From Psychrobacillus sp. FSL K6-4046 (lineage in GTDB: Bacteria; Bacillota; Bacilli; Bacillales_A; Planococcaceae): a DNA stretch of 64,000 nucleotides. Position 1 is the stretch's first letter; each line of letters begins with the position of its first letter. The notes below the pieces were generated by a model, which was given only the letters and a program-made list of their open reading frames with translations, had not been told where the DNA came from and searched no databases. Made by a program: the position numbers and the translations under genes. The stretch lies in contig NZ_CP152020.1 in assembly GCF_038624605.1 (NCBI RefSeq), positions 2,225,312-2,289,311 on the forward strand, in the 5' to 3' direction. This document shows positions 50,495 to 63,365 of the stretch, in pieces.

Positions 50495-51625
50495 TTAATA
50501 AGAACGGACCGGTGAAATGAGTTGAAGATAAGAGGACTGTTCAATAGGCTCAATTAAAATTGGGCTCATTGAACCGTTAAAACTAACTTTTATCTCTTCT
50601 TCTTTTATTATCTTTAACGCATCCATCAAAAAAATCGCATCAAGTGAAATAGTTAGATTAGTGTCCCCAGTGATTGCTTTAATACTTAGTGTTTCTTCAA
50701 TCTTACCTATTTCTGTGGAATTAGAAGAGATTTTGATTTTAGCACCATTGTTAATTTCTAGTTGTACATTGTTATTTTTCCATTCACTTGCAAAAAGACA
50801 AGCTCTATCGATAGCCTTTAACAGTTGTACTGTATTAAGTATAATTGTTGTCCTGAAATTATTTGATAGTAGGCCGGATACGTTAGGGTAATTTCCATCA
50901 ATTAGTTTAGAAAAGAGGGAGATGGTATTTGACTTAAATACTATGTACCTTTCTGAAACAAATATGTTTATTACACTTGATTCCTTCGTAATTAGATTGG
51001 ATAGCTCACTTAAACTTGTGGCTGGAACATTGAAAGAACCATTCATAACCGAATCTATGGTAAGCTCCCTTAAAGCCAAACGCTGTGAATTTGTTGCAAT
51101 ACACGTGAGTCGATTTTGATGGAAAGACATATTAACTCCTGTTAAGACAGGTCTAGATTCATTCTTCGAGGCTGCATACACCGTTTGTTTAATAATTTCT
51201 ACCAACTCATCACTTAAAATTTTTATGGATTCAGTCTCCTCCATTTGTGGAAGACTAGGATATTCATCTGCGTTGAATCCATATAGAGTAGTTACAATTT
51301 CATTCGCTTGAATGGTAACGTGCTTTTCTTCGTTTACTTTTATATGTATTTTTCCGGGTAACTTCTTTAAAATTTCACTTAGAAGTTGGGCTGCAACTAC
51401 AATACTACCTGTATGACAGACTTCCAAAACTTCCACTTCATCTTTCCAAACAGGAATAACTTTTTCGATTATAATATCAGAATTGCTTCCAACAAGAGTT
51501 AAGTGATTGTGATCAACAGTTATCTTAATTCCTGAGAGAATAGGGAACGGTGTTTTTAAAGATACTGCTCTATTCACTTCTGAAATTGCCTTGTTAAAAC
51601 ATGCACTATCTATTATAAATTCCAT
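50495..51625 (-). CDS. DNA polymerase III beta subunit (sliding clamp) paralogue
   Basis: A 376-residue beta clamp with the three-domain layout of DnaN. The opening MEFIIDSACFNKAISEVNRAVS is typical, and ATNSQRLALRE in domain 2 and a C-terminal region ending LQLISPVRSY correspond to clamp motifs. The canonical dnaN is normally beside dnaA at the replication origin, and nothing here resembles that locus. I infer this is a second clamp gene, as seen in the Bacillus cereus group. It is a single gene with no operon partner; LexA or plasmid functions are not seen beside it. Confidence 0.85.
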   Translation of the reverse strand: MEFIIDSACFNKAISEVNRAVSLKTPFPILSGIKITVDHNHLTLVGSNSDIIIEKVIPVWKDEVEVLEVCHTGSIVVAAQLLSEILKKLPGKIHIKVNEEKHVTIQANEIVTTLYGFNADEYPSLPQMEETESIKILSDELVEIIKQTVYAASKNESRPVLTGVNMSFHQNRLTCIATNSQRLALRELTIDSVMNGSFNVPATSLSELSNLITKESSVINIFVSERYIVFKSNTISLFSKLIDGNYPNVSGLLSNNFRTTIILNTVQLLKAIDRACLFASEWKNNNVQLEINNGAKIKISSNSTEIGKIEETLSIKAITGDTNLTISLDAIFLMDALKIIKEEEIKVSFNGSMSPILIEPIEQSSYLQLISPVRSY

Positions 51626-51750
51626 AAATACGGCTCACCTCATTTAAGCTTTAAGTATTACTAATTCGACTTCTTTTATCAATTCCCCTCTATTTTTTCT
51701 TATAAAATGAGTTAAACATCTACCCACTAACCATTTTTTATTTACATAAA

Positions 51751-51786
51751 AAAACACCGTTCCAATCAACTATTGGACGATGTTTT
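51751..51786 (-). terminator. Terminator of the 51852 gene
   Basis: AAACATCGTCCAATAGTTG pairs with the ATTGGAACGGTGTTTT side with minor mismatches; a T run follows on the minus strand. Confidence 0.75.
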
Positions 51787-51851
51787 AAAAAAATATTTTT
51801 TCACCTTAATACTCAGTTTGAGTTTAACAATGTGGATATTCTGCTGAATAC

Positions 51852-52094
51852 TTATTTGTTTTTAAGATACTCCATGCCTTTATCAGTTATTGCTAAAACC
51901 AGGTTATCTGAACCCTGCCCGCTATCCACTGCATATTCCATTTTGATTAAGTATTCAATCGCTTGTTTGCTATTGAGATCCGTATTTACCATAGCTTTAG
52001 GTAATACATAGCTCCCGCCATCATTAGCAAAATGATAATCATACAGACTTTGTAACAAAATATCCGAAAGTTTGTTTATTTCTTCATTGATCAT
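51852..52094 (-). CDS. Small winged-helix-like hypothetical protein
   Basis: An 80-residue protein whose layout (helical start, SKQAIEYLIKMEYAVDSGQG, then LAITDKGMEYLKNK) is a winged-helix type, with the ITDKG-x-EYL end typical of small DNA-binding or YjcQ-like proteins. No partner gene is adjacent. AAGGAGTGATG precedes the ATG. Function unknown. Confidence 0.6.
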   Translation of the reverse strand: MINEEINKLSDILLQSLYDYHFANDGGSYVLPKAMVNTDLNSKQAIEYLIKMEYAVDSGQGSDNLVLAITDKGMEYLKNK

Positions 52095-52186
52095 GAATCA
52101 TCACTCCTTCGTAATCAATATACAGCATTAGAGAAAAAAACTCTTTATATTTGCTTCCGACAAATAAGCTTCTCGTACGATAATAA

Positions 52187-52220
52187 GAAAAGCGTTGGAG
52201 CCCAAGAGCCCCAACGCTTT
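52187..52220 (-). terminator. Terminator of glnA
   Basis: AAAGCGTTGG and CCAACGCTTT flank a GC-rich loop (GGCTCTTGGGCT) and are followed by TCTTATT on the minus strand. Confidence 0.9.
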
Positions 52221-52224
52221 ACTA

Positions 52225-53559
52225 TTAATACATCTTCAAATATTGCTCACGTTCCCATGGATGTACAGTTGTACGGAACATATCCCATTCGATTTCTTTT
52301 GCTTCTACAAAGTTAGCGTAGATATGTTCACCTAGTGCTCCACGAACGATTTCATTTTTGCCTAACTCTTGAACAGCAGCGTGTAATGATGGTGGTAGGT
52401 TATGAATACCATTTTCAATACGTTCTTCTTCTGTCATAACATAAATGTTACGATCTACTGCTGGTGGTGGTGTTAATTTGTTTTTAATACCATCTAATCC
52501 TGCTTGAAGAATAACTGCCATAGCTAGGTATGGGTTTGCTGCTGGATCTACAGAACGAACCTCGATTCGTGTACTTAAGCCTCTTGAAGAAGGAATTCGA
52601 ATTAAAGGGCTACGGTTTTGACCTGACCATGCTACATAACAAGGTGCTTCGTAGCCTGGCACAAGACGTTTGTATGAGTTAACAGTTGGGTTAGTGATAG
52701 CAGTGAAGCTTTGAACATGCTTCAATACACCAGCCATAAATTGCATTGCTGTTTCACTCATTTGCATATCTGCAGACTCATCGAAAAAGGCATTTTCTTT
52801 CCCTTTGAACAATGAAACGTTAAAGTGCATTCCGGAGCCGTTCACACCGAATAATGGTTTTGGCATGAATGTCGCATGTAGGCCATGCTTACGAGCAATT
52901 GTTTTAACTACAAGCTTGAACGTTTGGATGTTATCACAAGCAGTTACTGCGTCTGCATATTTGAAGTCGATTTCATGCTGTCCAGGAGCAACCTCATGAT
53001 GAGACGCTTCAATTTCAAAGCCCATTTCTTCTAATTCAAGAACGATATCACGGCGACAGTTTTCTCCAAGGTCCATTGGAGCTAAATCGAAATATCCGCC
53101 ATGGTCATTTAAGTCAAGTGTTGGCTCACCTTGAGCATCTAATTTAAATAGAAAGAATTCTGGCTCTGGCCCTAAGTTAAAGCTAGTGAATCCTAACTCT
53201 TTCATTTCTTTTAAAATACGTTTTAAGTTACTGCGCGGGTCTCCTGCAAATGGAGTTCCGTCTGCTTTATTAACATCACAGATAAGACGAGCTACTTTCC
53301 CTTTACCTGTAATCCAAGGGAATACTACCCAAGTGTCTAAATCTGGAACTAAGTACATATCTGATTCTTCTATACGAACAAATCCTTCGATAGAAGATCC
53401 GTCAAACATCATTTTATTATCTAGAGCTTTATCGAGCTGACTCACTGGAATTTCCACGTTTTTAATCATACCTAGTATGTCTGTAAATTGAAGACGAATA
53501 AAATTCACCTCATTCTCTTGAACGAACTTTTTGATGTCTTCTTTAGTATACTTACTCAT
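52225..53559 (-). CDS. glnA: Glutamine synthetase, type I-alpha
   Basis: A 444-residue dodecameric glutamine synthetase that condenses ammonium and glutamate with ATP. Arg62 (IEGFVRIEE), which in the I-alpha class mediates feedback inhibition by glutamine, is present. Active-site segments [16 protein letters not shown] and [13 protein letters not shown] are intact. Length and the absence of an adenylylation segment indicate the Bacillus class. It follows glnR by 43 bases and is co-transcribed with it under GlnR control. Confidence 0.97.
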   Translation of the reverse strand: MSKYTKEDIKKFVQENEVNFIRLQFTDILGMIKNVEIPVSQLDKALDNKMMFDGSSIEGFVRIEESDMYLVPDLDTWVVFPWITGKGKVARLICDVNKADGTPFAGDPRSNLKRILKEMKELGFTSFNLGPEPEFFLFKLDAQGEPTLDLNDHGGYFDLAPMDLGENCRRDIVLELEEMGFEIEASHHEVAPGQHEIDFKYADAVTACDNIQTFKLVVKTIARKHGLHATFMPKPLFGVNGSGMHFNVSLFKGKENAFFDESADMQMSETAMQFMAGVLKHVQSFTAITNPTVNSYKRLVPGYEAPCYVAWSGQNRSPLIRIPSSRGLSTRIEVRSVDPAANPYLAMAVILQAGLDGIKNKLTPPPAVDRNIYVMTEEERIENGIHNLPPSLHAAVQELGKNEIVRGALGEHIYANFVEAKEIEWDMFRTTVHPWEREQYLKMY

Positions 53560-53602
53560 TTTTCCACTCTCCTAAATATTTGATATTTTTGTTGAAGCTT
53601 AC

Positions 53603-53986
53603 TTAACGAAAAAAGCGGGATAAGTCCCCTTGTCTTAAAGAAGCTCGCTGCTGACTTTGTGCCAATCGCATTTCTTCCTTAACAATTGCGCGTAACTCTT
53701 GGTCAGAAATTACTTGTCGAACATCCTTAGAGGTTGCAGGATTTTTTTTCATCTCAAAAATTTGTTTAATACCAGCTATGTTCACACCCGATTTCAGAAG
53801 GTCTTTAATCTCTAACAAGACATCGATATCATCCAATGAGAACATGCGTTGCTTACCTTCCGTCCGTGCAGGCTGAACTAATTCTTGCTCTTCATAATAG
53901 CGAATTTGTCTAGCGGTTAAACCAGTTAGCTGCATGACAATATTCATCGATAGCAGTGGCATGGAACGTCGCCATTCCTTTTCCAT
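53603..53986 (-). CDS. glnR: MerR-family repressor GlnR
   Basis: A 127-residue MerR-type regulator. The DNA-binding domain is at residues ~12-75 (VMQLTGLTARQIRYYEEQELVQPARTEG), and a short C-terminal tail ends in SLRQGDLSRFFR, the region that in B. subtilis GlnR makes it respond to feedback-inhibited glutamine synthetase. AGGAGGTG before ATG 53986 sets the start; the longer frame would cross the operators. It represses its own operon when nitrogen is plentiful. Confidence 0.95.
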   Translation of the reverse strand: MEKEWRRSMPLLSMNIVMQLTGLTARQIRYYEEQELVQPARTEGKQRMFSLDDIDVLLEIKDLLKSGVNIAGIKQIFEMKKNPATSKDVRQVISDQELRAIVKEEMRLAQSQQRASLRQGDLSRFFR

Positions 53987-54022
53987 CGCTGCACCTCCTA
54001 TGTAGGTTATAAACATAGTATA

Positions 54023-54067
54023 TGTTATGTAAGCTAACATGTCAACACCATGTTAGGAAAACTTACA
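54023..54067. promoter_or_regulatory. Two GlnR/TnrA boxes upstream of glnR
   Basis: TGTTATGTAAGCTAACA at 54023-54039 and TGTTAGGAAAACTTACA at 54051-54067 match TGTnA-N7-TnACA exactly, with centres 28 bases apart. They lie 37 and 65 bases upstream of glnR and make a double operator as in B. subtilis glnRA. Confidence 0.93.
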
Positions 54068-54087
54068 TAAAATTTTCAAAAAATTAA

Positions 54088-54112
54088 ACCACTTTCTTTT
54101 TCAGAAAGTGGT
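54088..54112 (-). terminator. Terminator of ynbB
   Basis: ACCACTTTCT and AGAAAGTGGT form a perfect ten-base stem around a five-base loop, followed by T-rich sequence on the minus strand. Confidence 0.85.
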
Positions 54113-54121
54113 ATTTTTTTG

Positions 54122-55372
54122 TTATTGATTCAATGACTGAACTGCTCCTAAAATGGCATATTTGACATGCTCGTATGTTAATCCACCTTGGATGAAGGCC
54201 GTATAAGGAGGTCGAATCGGGCCGTCTGCTGTCAATTCCATACTTGAGCCTTGTACAAATGTTCCTGCAGCCATAATAACGTCATCCTCATAACCAGGCA
54301 TGTATGCCGGCTCTGGAGCAAACTGTGCATTGATTGGTGAATGGGTTTGAATAGCCTTGCAAAATTGTATCATTTGCACTGGCGTTTGAAAGGATACTGA
54401 TTGTATTAAATCCGTTCGTTTTTGAGAATAATGGGGCTCGGTTGTCATACCTACTTCCTCCAAAACCGCTGAAGTGAAAATAGCGCCTTTTACTGCCTGC
54501 GAGACAACATGGGGAGCTAGGAAGAATCCCTGATACATGTCTAATAATGTATTCAGTGAAGCACCCGCCTCTGAACCTATACCCGGAGAAGTCATTCGGT
54601 AAGCGCATTTTGTAACAAAATCTTTTTTTCCTGCAATATATCCACCCGTTTTAGCTATTCCACCACCTGGATTTTTTATCAAGGAGCCAGCCATTAAATC
54701 TGCGCCGACATTAGTGGGCTCAAGGGTTTCCACAAATTCTCCATAGCAATTATCTACAAAAATGATGACATCCTGCTTAATGGATTTAATTTTTTCTACC
54801 ATTTCCTTAATTTGAGCCACTGTGAAAGAAGGACGAACTGCGTAGCCCTTAGATCGTTGAATGGCGACTACCTTGGTTTTGTCATGTATAGCATTTTCTA
54901 CGGCTTCCCAGTTCACGTCTCCATCCTCTAGCAAGTCAATATGCTGATAATTGATACCGAAGTCGGCCAAAGAGCCCGTGTCCTCTTCTCCCCCACTGAC
55001 AATCGATTGTAATGTATCGTAGGGCTTACCGGTTATGTATAGCAATTCATCGTTAGGGCGTAGCACACCAAACAAACTGATTGAAATCGCATGGGTACCA
55101 CTGATGATTTGTGGACGTACTAAAGCAGCCTCTGCTCCAAAGGTCGTTGCATATACTCTTTCTAACGTATCACGTCCTTCATCGTCGTAGCCATAGCCTG
55201 TAGAAGGATTAAAATGATGATCGCTTACATGATGCTCCTTAAAGGCATGAAGTACTTTTTGTTGATTGTGAAAGGCGATGCTTTCTATTTCTTTGTGATA
55301 ATCGGCAATCTTAGCTTCTGCTGATTTTGCCAATGCCAATATTTCTTCTGATAAGGTAGTTGTAAATTCCAT
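54122..55372 (-). CDS. ynbB: YnbB-like methionine gamma-lyase-family PLP enzyme
   Basis: A 416-residue fold-I PLP protein, often annotated as aluminium resistance or cystathionine beta-lyase-like. STGYGYDDEGRDTLERVYATTFGAEA marks the N-terminal part. The Schiff-base Lys is in GSLIKNPGGGIAKTGGYI near residue 228. The reaction is not established. It lies upstream of glnR in the same direction as in B. subtilis, but a terminator separates them. Confidence 0.88.
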   Translation of the reverse strand: MEFTTTLSEEILALAKSAEAKIADYHKEIESIAFHNQQKVLHAFKEHHVSDHHFNPSTGYGYDDEGRDTLERVYATTFGAEAALVRPQIISGTHAISISLFGVLRPNDELLYITGKPYDTLQSIVSGGEEDTGSLADFGINYQHIDLLEDGDVNWEAVENAIHDKTKVVAIQRSKGYAVRPSFTVAQIKEMVEKIKSIKQDVIIFVDNCYGEFVETLEPTNVGADLMAGSLIKNPGGGIAKTGGYIAGKKDFVTKCAYRMTSPGIGSEAGASLNTLLDMYQGFFLAPHVVSQAVKGAIFTSAVLEEVGMTTEPHYSQKRTDLIQSVSFQTPVQMIQFCKAIQTHSPINAQFAPEPAYMPGYEDDVIMAAGTFVQGSSMELTADGPIRPPYTAFIQGGLTYEHVKYAILGAVQSLNQ

Positions 55373-55488
55373 GATGCATCTCCTAATTCTATTCTTTGTA
55401 CTTTGTATTTTGTTAGAGAAATTATAATTTTAACTCTTTATTAAAGGCTATGTTAAAGGGTTGGGTTGATTTATGAATTTTAAATCAG

Positions 55489-55791
55489 AGAGTGGATTTG
55501 ATTTCCGCGCCAGCCGGACGCTTTCCGTGGGGTGAGCGATAAGCCATCACCCATCGCTTACGCGCGTGGTTGTGATGTCTTATCTGTCTCACTCATCCCA
55601 CTGGAGTCGCCGCCTGTCGCTCCAATCAATAAATTGAGTATACTTTAATGCGTCAATAAAACTCAATCTATAAATTTACTTGCATAAACAAGCCGGTAAA
55701 CGGACTCCAACCACATCTTATAATCTAGATATGTTATTTAATAGTCATTTTGAATTCAAAATCAACCAATAACTTTAGCAAAGCTTTACTA
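55489..55791 (+). repeat. Dispersed repeat copy G, long form
   Basis: The short repeat (GATTTCCGCGCCAGCCGGAC, GACGCTTTCCGTGGGG, GGAGTCGCCGCC) covers 55489-55630. A further ~160 bp follows with AAATTTACTTGCATAAACAA at 55672-55691, TTAATAGTCATTT and CCAATAACTTTA, all in the same order as in copy B. It explains most of the gene-free stretch 55373-55849. Confidence 0.85.
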
Positions 55792-55849
55792 TAAAAGAGA
55801 AAAGACTAATTTCAAAAAAATGAAATTAGCCCCTTACTACATGTAAATA

Positions 55850-56149
55850 TTAGAATTGCACTTCCCCGTCCCAGGCCATCATACCACCTGTTACGTTCGT
55901 TACATCGTAACCGTTCTCTTCAAGGATTTCGCAAGCCATTGCACTTCGGCCGCCAGCCTTGCAAATTATGTAATGAGGAACGGACGGGTCGATCTGATCC
56001 AAGCTTGTTTCCACTTGACCTAATGCAATATGCTTAGCTCCAGGAATGATTCCTGCATCTACTTCCTCTTGTTCACGTACATCAATGATGTTGACTTGTT
56101 CGCCTGCATCTATTTTTTTTAGAAGTTCATCTGTCGTAATAGTTTTCAT
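55850..56149 (-). CDS. Rhodanese-domain sulfurtransferase
   Basis: A 99-residue single-domain rhodanese with the start MKTITTDELLKKIDAGEQVNIIDVREQEEVDAG. The active-site Cys is in HYIICKAGGRSAMAC near residue 70, whose CxxGGRS loop accepts a persulfide. It would move sulfane sulfur in the cytosol. GGAGAGG precedes ATG 56149. It is separated from hfq by 77 bases. Confidence 0.9.
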   Translation of the reverse strand: MKTITTDELLKKIDAGEQVNIIDVREQEEVDAGIIPGAKHIALGQVETSLDQIDPSVPHYIICKAGGRSAMACEILEENGYDVTNVTGGMMAWDGEVQF

Positions 56150-56226
56150 AAATAACCTCTCCACTTCAATTTAAAGATTCTATCAAATAATAATTGGAGC
56201 AAGTGGAACTGTCAAAGGATTCGATT

Positions 56227-56448
56227 TTACTCTTCTGATAGCTTGACAGGTTTCGATGGTGCAAATGTAGAAATCGCATGCTTATAAATTAATTGCTGCT
56301 TCCCATCGGACTCAAATAACACAGTGAAATTATCATATGATTTCACTGTCCCCTTTAATTGAAAGCCATTTAACAGAAAAACTGTTACAAAGATTTCGTT
56401 TTTTCTTAACTGATTTAAATAGTTGTCTTGAATATTCATTGGTTTCAT
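56227..56448 (-). CDS. hfq: RNA-binding protein Hfq
   Basis: A 73-residue Sm-like protein starting [18 protein letters not shown]. Sm1 ([25 protein letters not shown]) and Sm2 (IYKHAISTF) motifs are intact, and the short C-terminus is typical of Gram-positive Hfq. The hexamer binds small RNAs. It follows miaA by 60 bases, as in most Bacillales. Confidence 0.95.
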   Translation of the reverse strand: MKPMNIQDNYLNQLRKNEIFVTVFLLNGFQLKGTVKSYDNFTVLFESDGKQQLIYKHAISTFAPSKPVKLSEE

Positions 56449-56508
56449 CCCAATACCCCCGTTTACAATTTACACTTAAAAACGTATCACTTTAACTATT
56501 CGCTTAAA

Positions 56509-57429
56509 TTATTGATTTTCCTGCAAGAATGCACTAATTTCTTCTAAAATACTTTCACGATCTTCAAATGGGTGAAACCAGTGAATCTCCATTTTGTTCC
56601 GGAAATAGGTTAACTGCCGCTTCGCATACCTTCTCGAATTCTGTTTAAGCTTATCGACAGCATCCTCTAGTGTTGCCAATCCATCTAGATAATCATAAAT
56701 CTCCTTATACCCTATCGCTTGAATAGACTGGACATCTCTTAACCCTTTATCATAAAGACCTTTTACTTCCCGTAGCAGTCCTTGGTCCATCATGATGTCT
56801 ACCCGCTTATTTATACGTTGATAGAGTTCCTCACGATTGATGTTCAGACCAATGATGTAGTGTGGATAAACCTTTTCCTTGCCCTGATTTTGTTCAATCT
56901 CGTCTCTTTGTTTTCCCGTCAGCTCATGTCTCTCGATAGCTCTTATAACTCGTTGGACATTGTTTGGATGAATGTCTTTTGCAGCTTCCGGATCTATCTT
57001 CTCTAGCATCGAATATAGTTCCTCTGAGCTCATACTTTCAAGCTCCCTTGTCCTTGAGCTCTCTAGCTTTGGCTGCTCGGTAAAACGGAAGTCATATAGT
57101 ACTGACTGAACATATAGCCCCGTTCCACCTACAATAATTGGCACTTTTCCTCGAGAGGCAATTTCCTCTATTTTATCACGTACGAGCTTTTGATATTCGG
57201 CTACAGAGAAGCTCTCCGTCGGATCCTTGAGATCCAACAAATGGTGTGGAACGTTTTCCATTTCTTCTTCAGTTATTTTGGCTGTTCCAATGTTTAGCTC
57301 TCGGTAAACCTGCATCGAGTCACCATTAATGATCTCTCCATCGCAGTACTTAGCTAGCTCGATGCTCAACGCAGTCTTCCCTACAGCAGTTGGTCCTACA
57401 ATCGCGATTACTGCTGGGCGGTTATTCAT
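56509..57429 (-). CDS. miaA: tRNA dimethylallyltransferase MiaA
   Basis: A 306-residue enzyme adding dimethylallyl to A37 of tRNAs reading UNN codons. The P-loop is [11 protein letters not shown], the substrate region [18 protein letters not shown] follows, and [15 protein letters not shown] lies near residue 102. Downstream [12 protein letters not shown] and the C-terminal segment with [12 protein letters not shown] are typical. It overlaps the hydrolase gene upstream by eight bases. Confidence 0.95.
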   Translation of the reverse strand: MNNRPAVIAIVGPTAVGKTALSIELAKYCDGEIINGDSMQVYRELNIGTAKITEEEMENVPHHLLDLKDPTESFSVAEYQKLVRDKIEEIASRGKVPIIVGGTGLYVQSVLYDFRFTEQPKLESSRTRELESMSSEELYSMLEKIDPEAAKDIHPNNVQRVIRAIERHELTGKQRDEIEQNQGKEKVYPHYIIGLNINREELYQRINKRVDIMMDQGLLREVKGLYDKGLRDVQSIQAIGYKEIYDYLDGLATLEDAVDKLKQNSRRYAKRQLTYFRNKMEIHWFHPFEDRESILEEISAFLQENQ

Positions 57430-58342
57430 TCTTCATCATCCACTTATATATAAATTCCATTGTTTGCTCTTTTCCTATTTCCTTTAATAGTTCGTGTCTT
57501 GCCCCTTCGACCAATTGCACCGTTATATTTTTCATACCAGCTTTTTTCATACCTTCCGCCACTTTAAATACATCCTTGCCGTCTTTTCCTACGGGGTCCT
57601 TCCCTCCGCTTATAATGAGCACGGGGAGGTCTTTACGAATTTTCATAATTTCCGATTCCTTATGAATAGCTCTCATTCCACCAAACATATCAACGTAAAG
57701 CTGGTTGGATGGGACAAAACCACATAGAGGATCCTCAATATATTTCCTTACTTCTTCCTCGTCTCTGGTTAACCAGTCAAAAGGAGTCTCCGGATGATCA
57801 ATCTTCTTGTTGAATCCTCCAAATGCTAGCGAGTTAAGCAAAGGGCTTTCTGCCTGTGGTGATTTAATCTTAGAAGCTACTTTACCAATCAGCTTTCCCA
57901 TGTTACCCATTACTCCAGGGTCAAACGCTGTTCCACTTAAAATAACCTTTGACAGGGAATCACTATATTTTTGCATATATCGACGCGCAACGAACGAGCC
58001 CATGCTATGTCCGAACAAAATAAGAGGAACATCACTTATTCCTTCTCGGACAGTCAACAGCACTTCTCGTACATCCTCTGTAATTCTTTCAAACCCAGCA
58101 TGATCGGCAAAATAGCCGAGCTGACCGTTCTTACCTGCCGTCTTTCCATGACCACGGTGATCATGTCCACTTACGATAAATCCCTGATCAACCAGAAAAT
58201 CGATAAATGCATCGTAACGCTCAATATGCTCTGCCAAGCCATGCATGAGGTGAACATGGCCAATTGGTGTATCAGATGGTATACATTTCATCACATAAAT
58301 GAGATGACCATCTGACATCTTTGCTTCTAAAATTTGCTTCAC
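57422..58342 (-). CDS. Lysophospholipase/monoacylglycerol-lipase-like alpha/beta hydrolase
   Basis: A 306-residue hydrolase without signal peptide. [17 protein letters not shown] and [13 protein letters not shown] precede the nucleophile elbow [12 protein letters not shown] (Ser near 115). A candidate Asp is in ISGGKDPVG near residue 250, and His is in GARHELLKE near 283. It resembles PldB/YtpA-type lipases. It lies between glpD and miaA, overlapping both, so it belongs to the glpKD transcript and may supply glycerol from lipids. Confidence 0.85.
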   Translation of the reverse strand: MKQILEAKMSDGHLIYVMKCIPSDTPIGHVHLMHGLAEHIERYDAFIDFLVDQGFIVSGHDHRGHGKTAGKNGQLGYFADHAGFERITEDVREVLLTVREGISDVPLILFGHSMGSFVARRYMQKYSDSLSKVILSGTAFDPGVMGNMGKLIGKVASKIKSPQAESPLLNSLAFGGFNKKIDHPETPFDWLTRDEEEVRKYIEDPLCGFVPSNQLYVDMFGGMRAIHKESEIMKIRKDLPVLIISGGKDPVGKDGKDVFKVAEGMKKAGMKNITVQLVEGARHELLKEIGKEQTMEFIYKWMMKNE

Positions 58343-59991
58343 TCCACAACACTACCTTTCGAAAACATAGCATCTATTAAAGCTTCTTCTAATAGTTGAG
58401 AGAAGCTTTCAGTCTCTTCCTCACTGTAATGTAGCAATTGCTTCATCACGCTTAGTACTTCATCCTTATACAATTTGTACTGGTCAATATGGAAATACAG
58501 CATACCCGTTCTTCTTACTAAGAAATCAACTGGGGAGTACGTCATCTCCTCATGAACTGCATAGTATATCTGCGCTAGCAAACCTAATGGCAAATTAGTT
58601 GGAACAGTAGAGAGAATATGCGCATATTGGAACACTTTATCTACATTTGAGCCGTAGAGCTTAGCCAATCTTCTTCCCTCTTCTTGCGTTAAACCGTAGG
58701 AAGGAGCGATTTGCTCTTTTAAAGCAACAAATCCTTCGAATTGCTCTGAGCTCTCAATTTCACCACCAGATAACTTCAAATGCTTCGTCACACAAGGACC
58801 ATACTTTTCATCCCCGAGCTGCTTAGAAATCTTATCAACGATTGTTTCGGCCATTTTACGATAGCCTGTCAGCTTACCGCCTGCTATTGTTAATAGTCCC
58901 GCCTCTGATTCCCAAATCTCATCCTTACGTGAAATTTCAGACGGATCCTTGCCATCCTCATAGATTAACGGACGAACACCTGCCCATGTAGACTCAACAT
59001 GCTCGATTCCTACTCTGACACCAGGGAACATGTAATGAATGGCATCTATTAGATATTCAACGTCCTGTAACGTAGCTACTGGATTTTGGATTTTCCCTTC
59101 AAAAAAGGTGTCAGTTGTCCCAACATATGTTTTGCCTTCCCTAGGTATCGCAAATACCATTCGTTTGTCAGGTGTATCAAAATAGATTGCTTGATGCAGC
59201 GGGAAGATAGATTGGTCGATTACAACATGAATACCTTTTGTTAGTCGCAGCTTCTTTTTGTTCTCGATTGCATCTAGTGCTCTCACACCGTCAACCCAAG
59301 GTCCAGTAGCATTTACTACCTTTTTAGCATGAATTGCAATTCTTTTGTTTGTAACCATGTCTACTATTTCAGCACCAACCACTTTATTATCATCGCTATA
59401 GAGGAAGGATCTAGCCTTAGCATAGTTTAAGCATACGGCACCTTTTTCAATCGCTTTTTTTACAACTTCGATAGTTAGTCTTGCATCGTCCGTAACATAC
59501 TCAACGTAATAGCCACCACCAAGAAGGTCCTTACTTTTAACTAGAGGCTCTTTTTCTAGTGTTTCCTGAGCAGATAGCATCAGACGACGTTCTTCTTTTT
59601 TAACACCCGCTAGATAATCATATAGTTTTAGGCCAGCTGAAGTACTTAAGGGACCAAACGTTCCTTGCTTATGGAATGGAAGGAGCATGCCAGTAGGTTT
59701 AGACACATGAACTGCATTCTCGTAGACAATTTCTCTTTCTTTCCCTACCTCGGCTACCATCTTAATTTCCATTTGCTTCAGGTAACGCAAACCACCGTGT
59801 ATTAGCTTTGTCGATCGGCTTGATGTCCCTGCTGCAAAGTCCTGCATTTCCACTAAGGCTACAGACATCCCTCTCGTTACTGCATCAAGAGCTATCCCCG
59901 CGCCTGTTATACCACCTCCGATGACTAAGACATCGAATTCATAAAAGTTTAATGTATTTAGTATTTGCTCACGTTCTACTGAAGATTTCAC
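58339..59991 (-). CDS. glpD: Aerobic glycerol-3-phosphate dehydrogenase
   Basis: A 550-residue membrane-associated FAD enzyme oxidising glycerol 3-phosphate to dihydroxyacetone phosphate. The FAD fingerprint is VLVIGGGITGAGIALDAVTRG near residue 20, followed by GTSSRSTKLIHGGLRYL. The C-terminal GlpD cap contains LAKLYGSNVDKVFQYA. GTG 59991 directly follows the glpK stop with no gap, its ribosome site (GAGGAAGTGGAG) lying inside glpK. Confidence 0.95.
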   Translation of the reverse strand: MKSSVEREQILNTLNFYEFDVLVIGGGITGAGIALDAVTRGMSVALVEMQDFAAGTSSRSTKLIHGGLRYLKQMEIKMVAEVGKEREIVYENAVHVSKPTGMLLPFHKQGTFGPLSTSAGLKLYDYLAGVKKEERRLMLSAQETLEKEPLVKSKDLLGGGYYVEYVTDDARLTIEVVKKAIEKGAVCLNYAKARSFLYSDDNKVVGAEIVDMVTNKRIAIHAKKVVNATGPWVDGVRALDAIENKKKLRLTKGIHVVIDQSIFPLHQAIYFDTPDKRMVFAIPREGKTYVGTTDTFFEGKIQNPVATLQDVEYLIDAIHYMFPGVRVGIEHVESTWAGVRPLIYEDGKDPSEISRKDEIWESEAGLLTIAGGKLTGYRKMAETIVDKISKQLGDEKYGPCVTKHLKLSGGEIESSEQFEGFVALKEQIAPSYGLTQEEGRRLAKLYGSNVDKVFQYAHILSTVPTNLPLGLLAQIYYAVHEEMTYSPVDFLVRRTGMLYFHIDQYKLYKDEVLSVMKQLLHYSEEETESFSQLLEEALIDAMFSKGSVVE

Positions 59992-63343
<3,352 letters not shown>

Positions 63344-63365
63344 TGTTGCTCACCACCTATATTTT

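Noticed and set aside
54288-54608. 106-codon frame inside ynbB
   Set aside because: Shifted frame on the same strand within a conserved enzyme; not preceded by a ribosome binding site.
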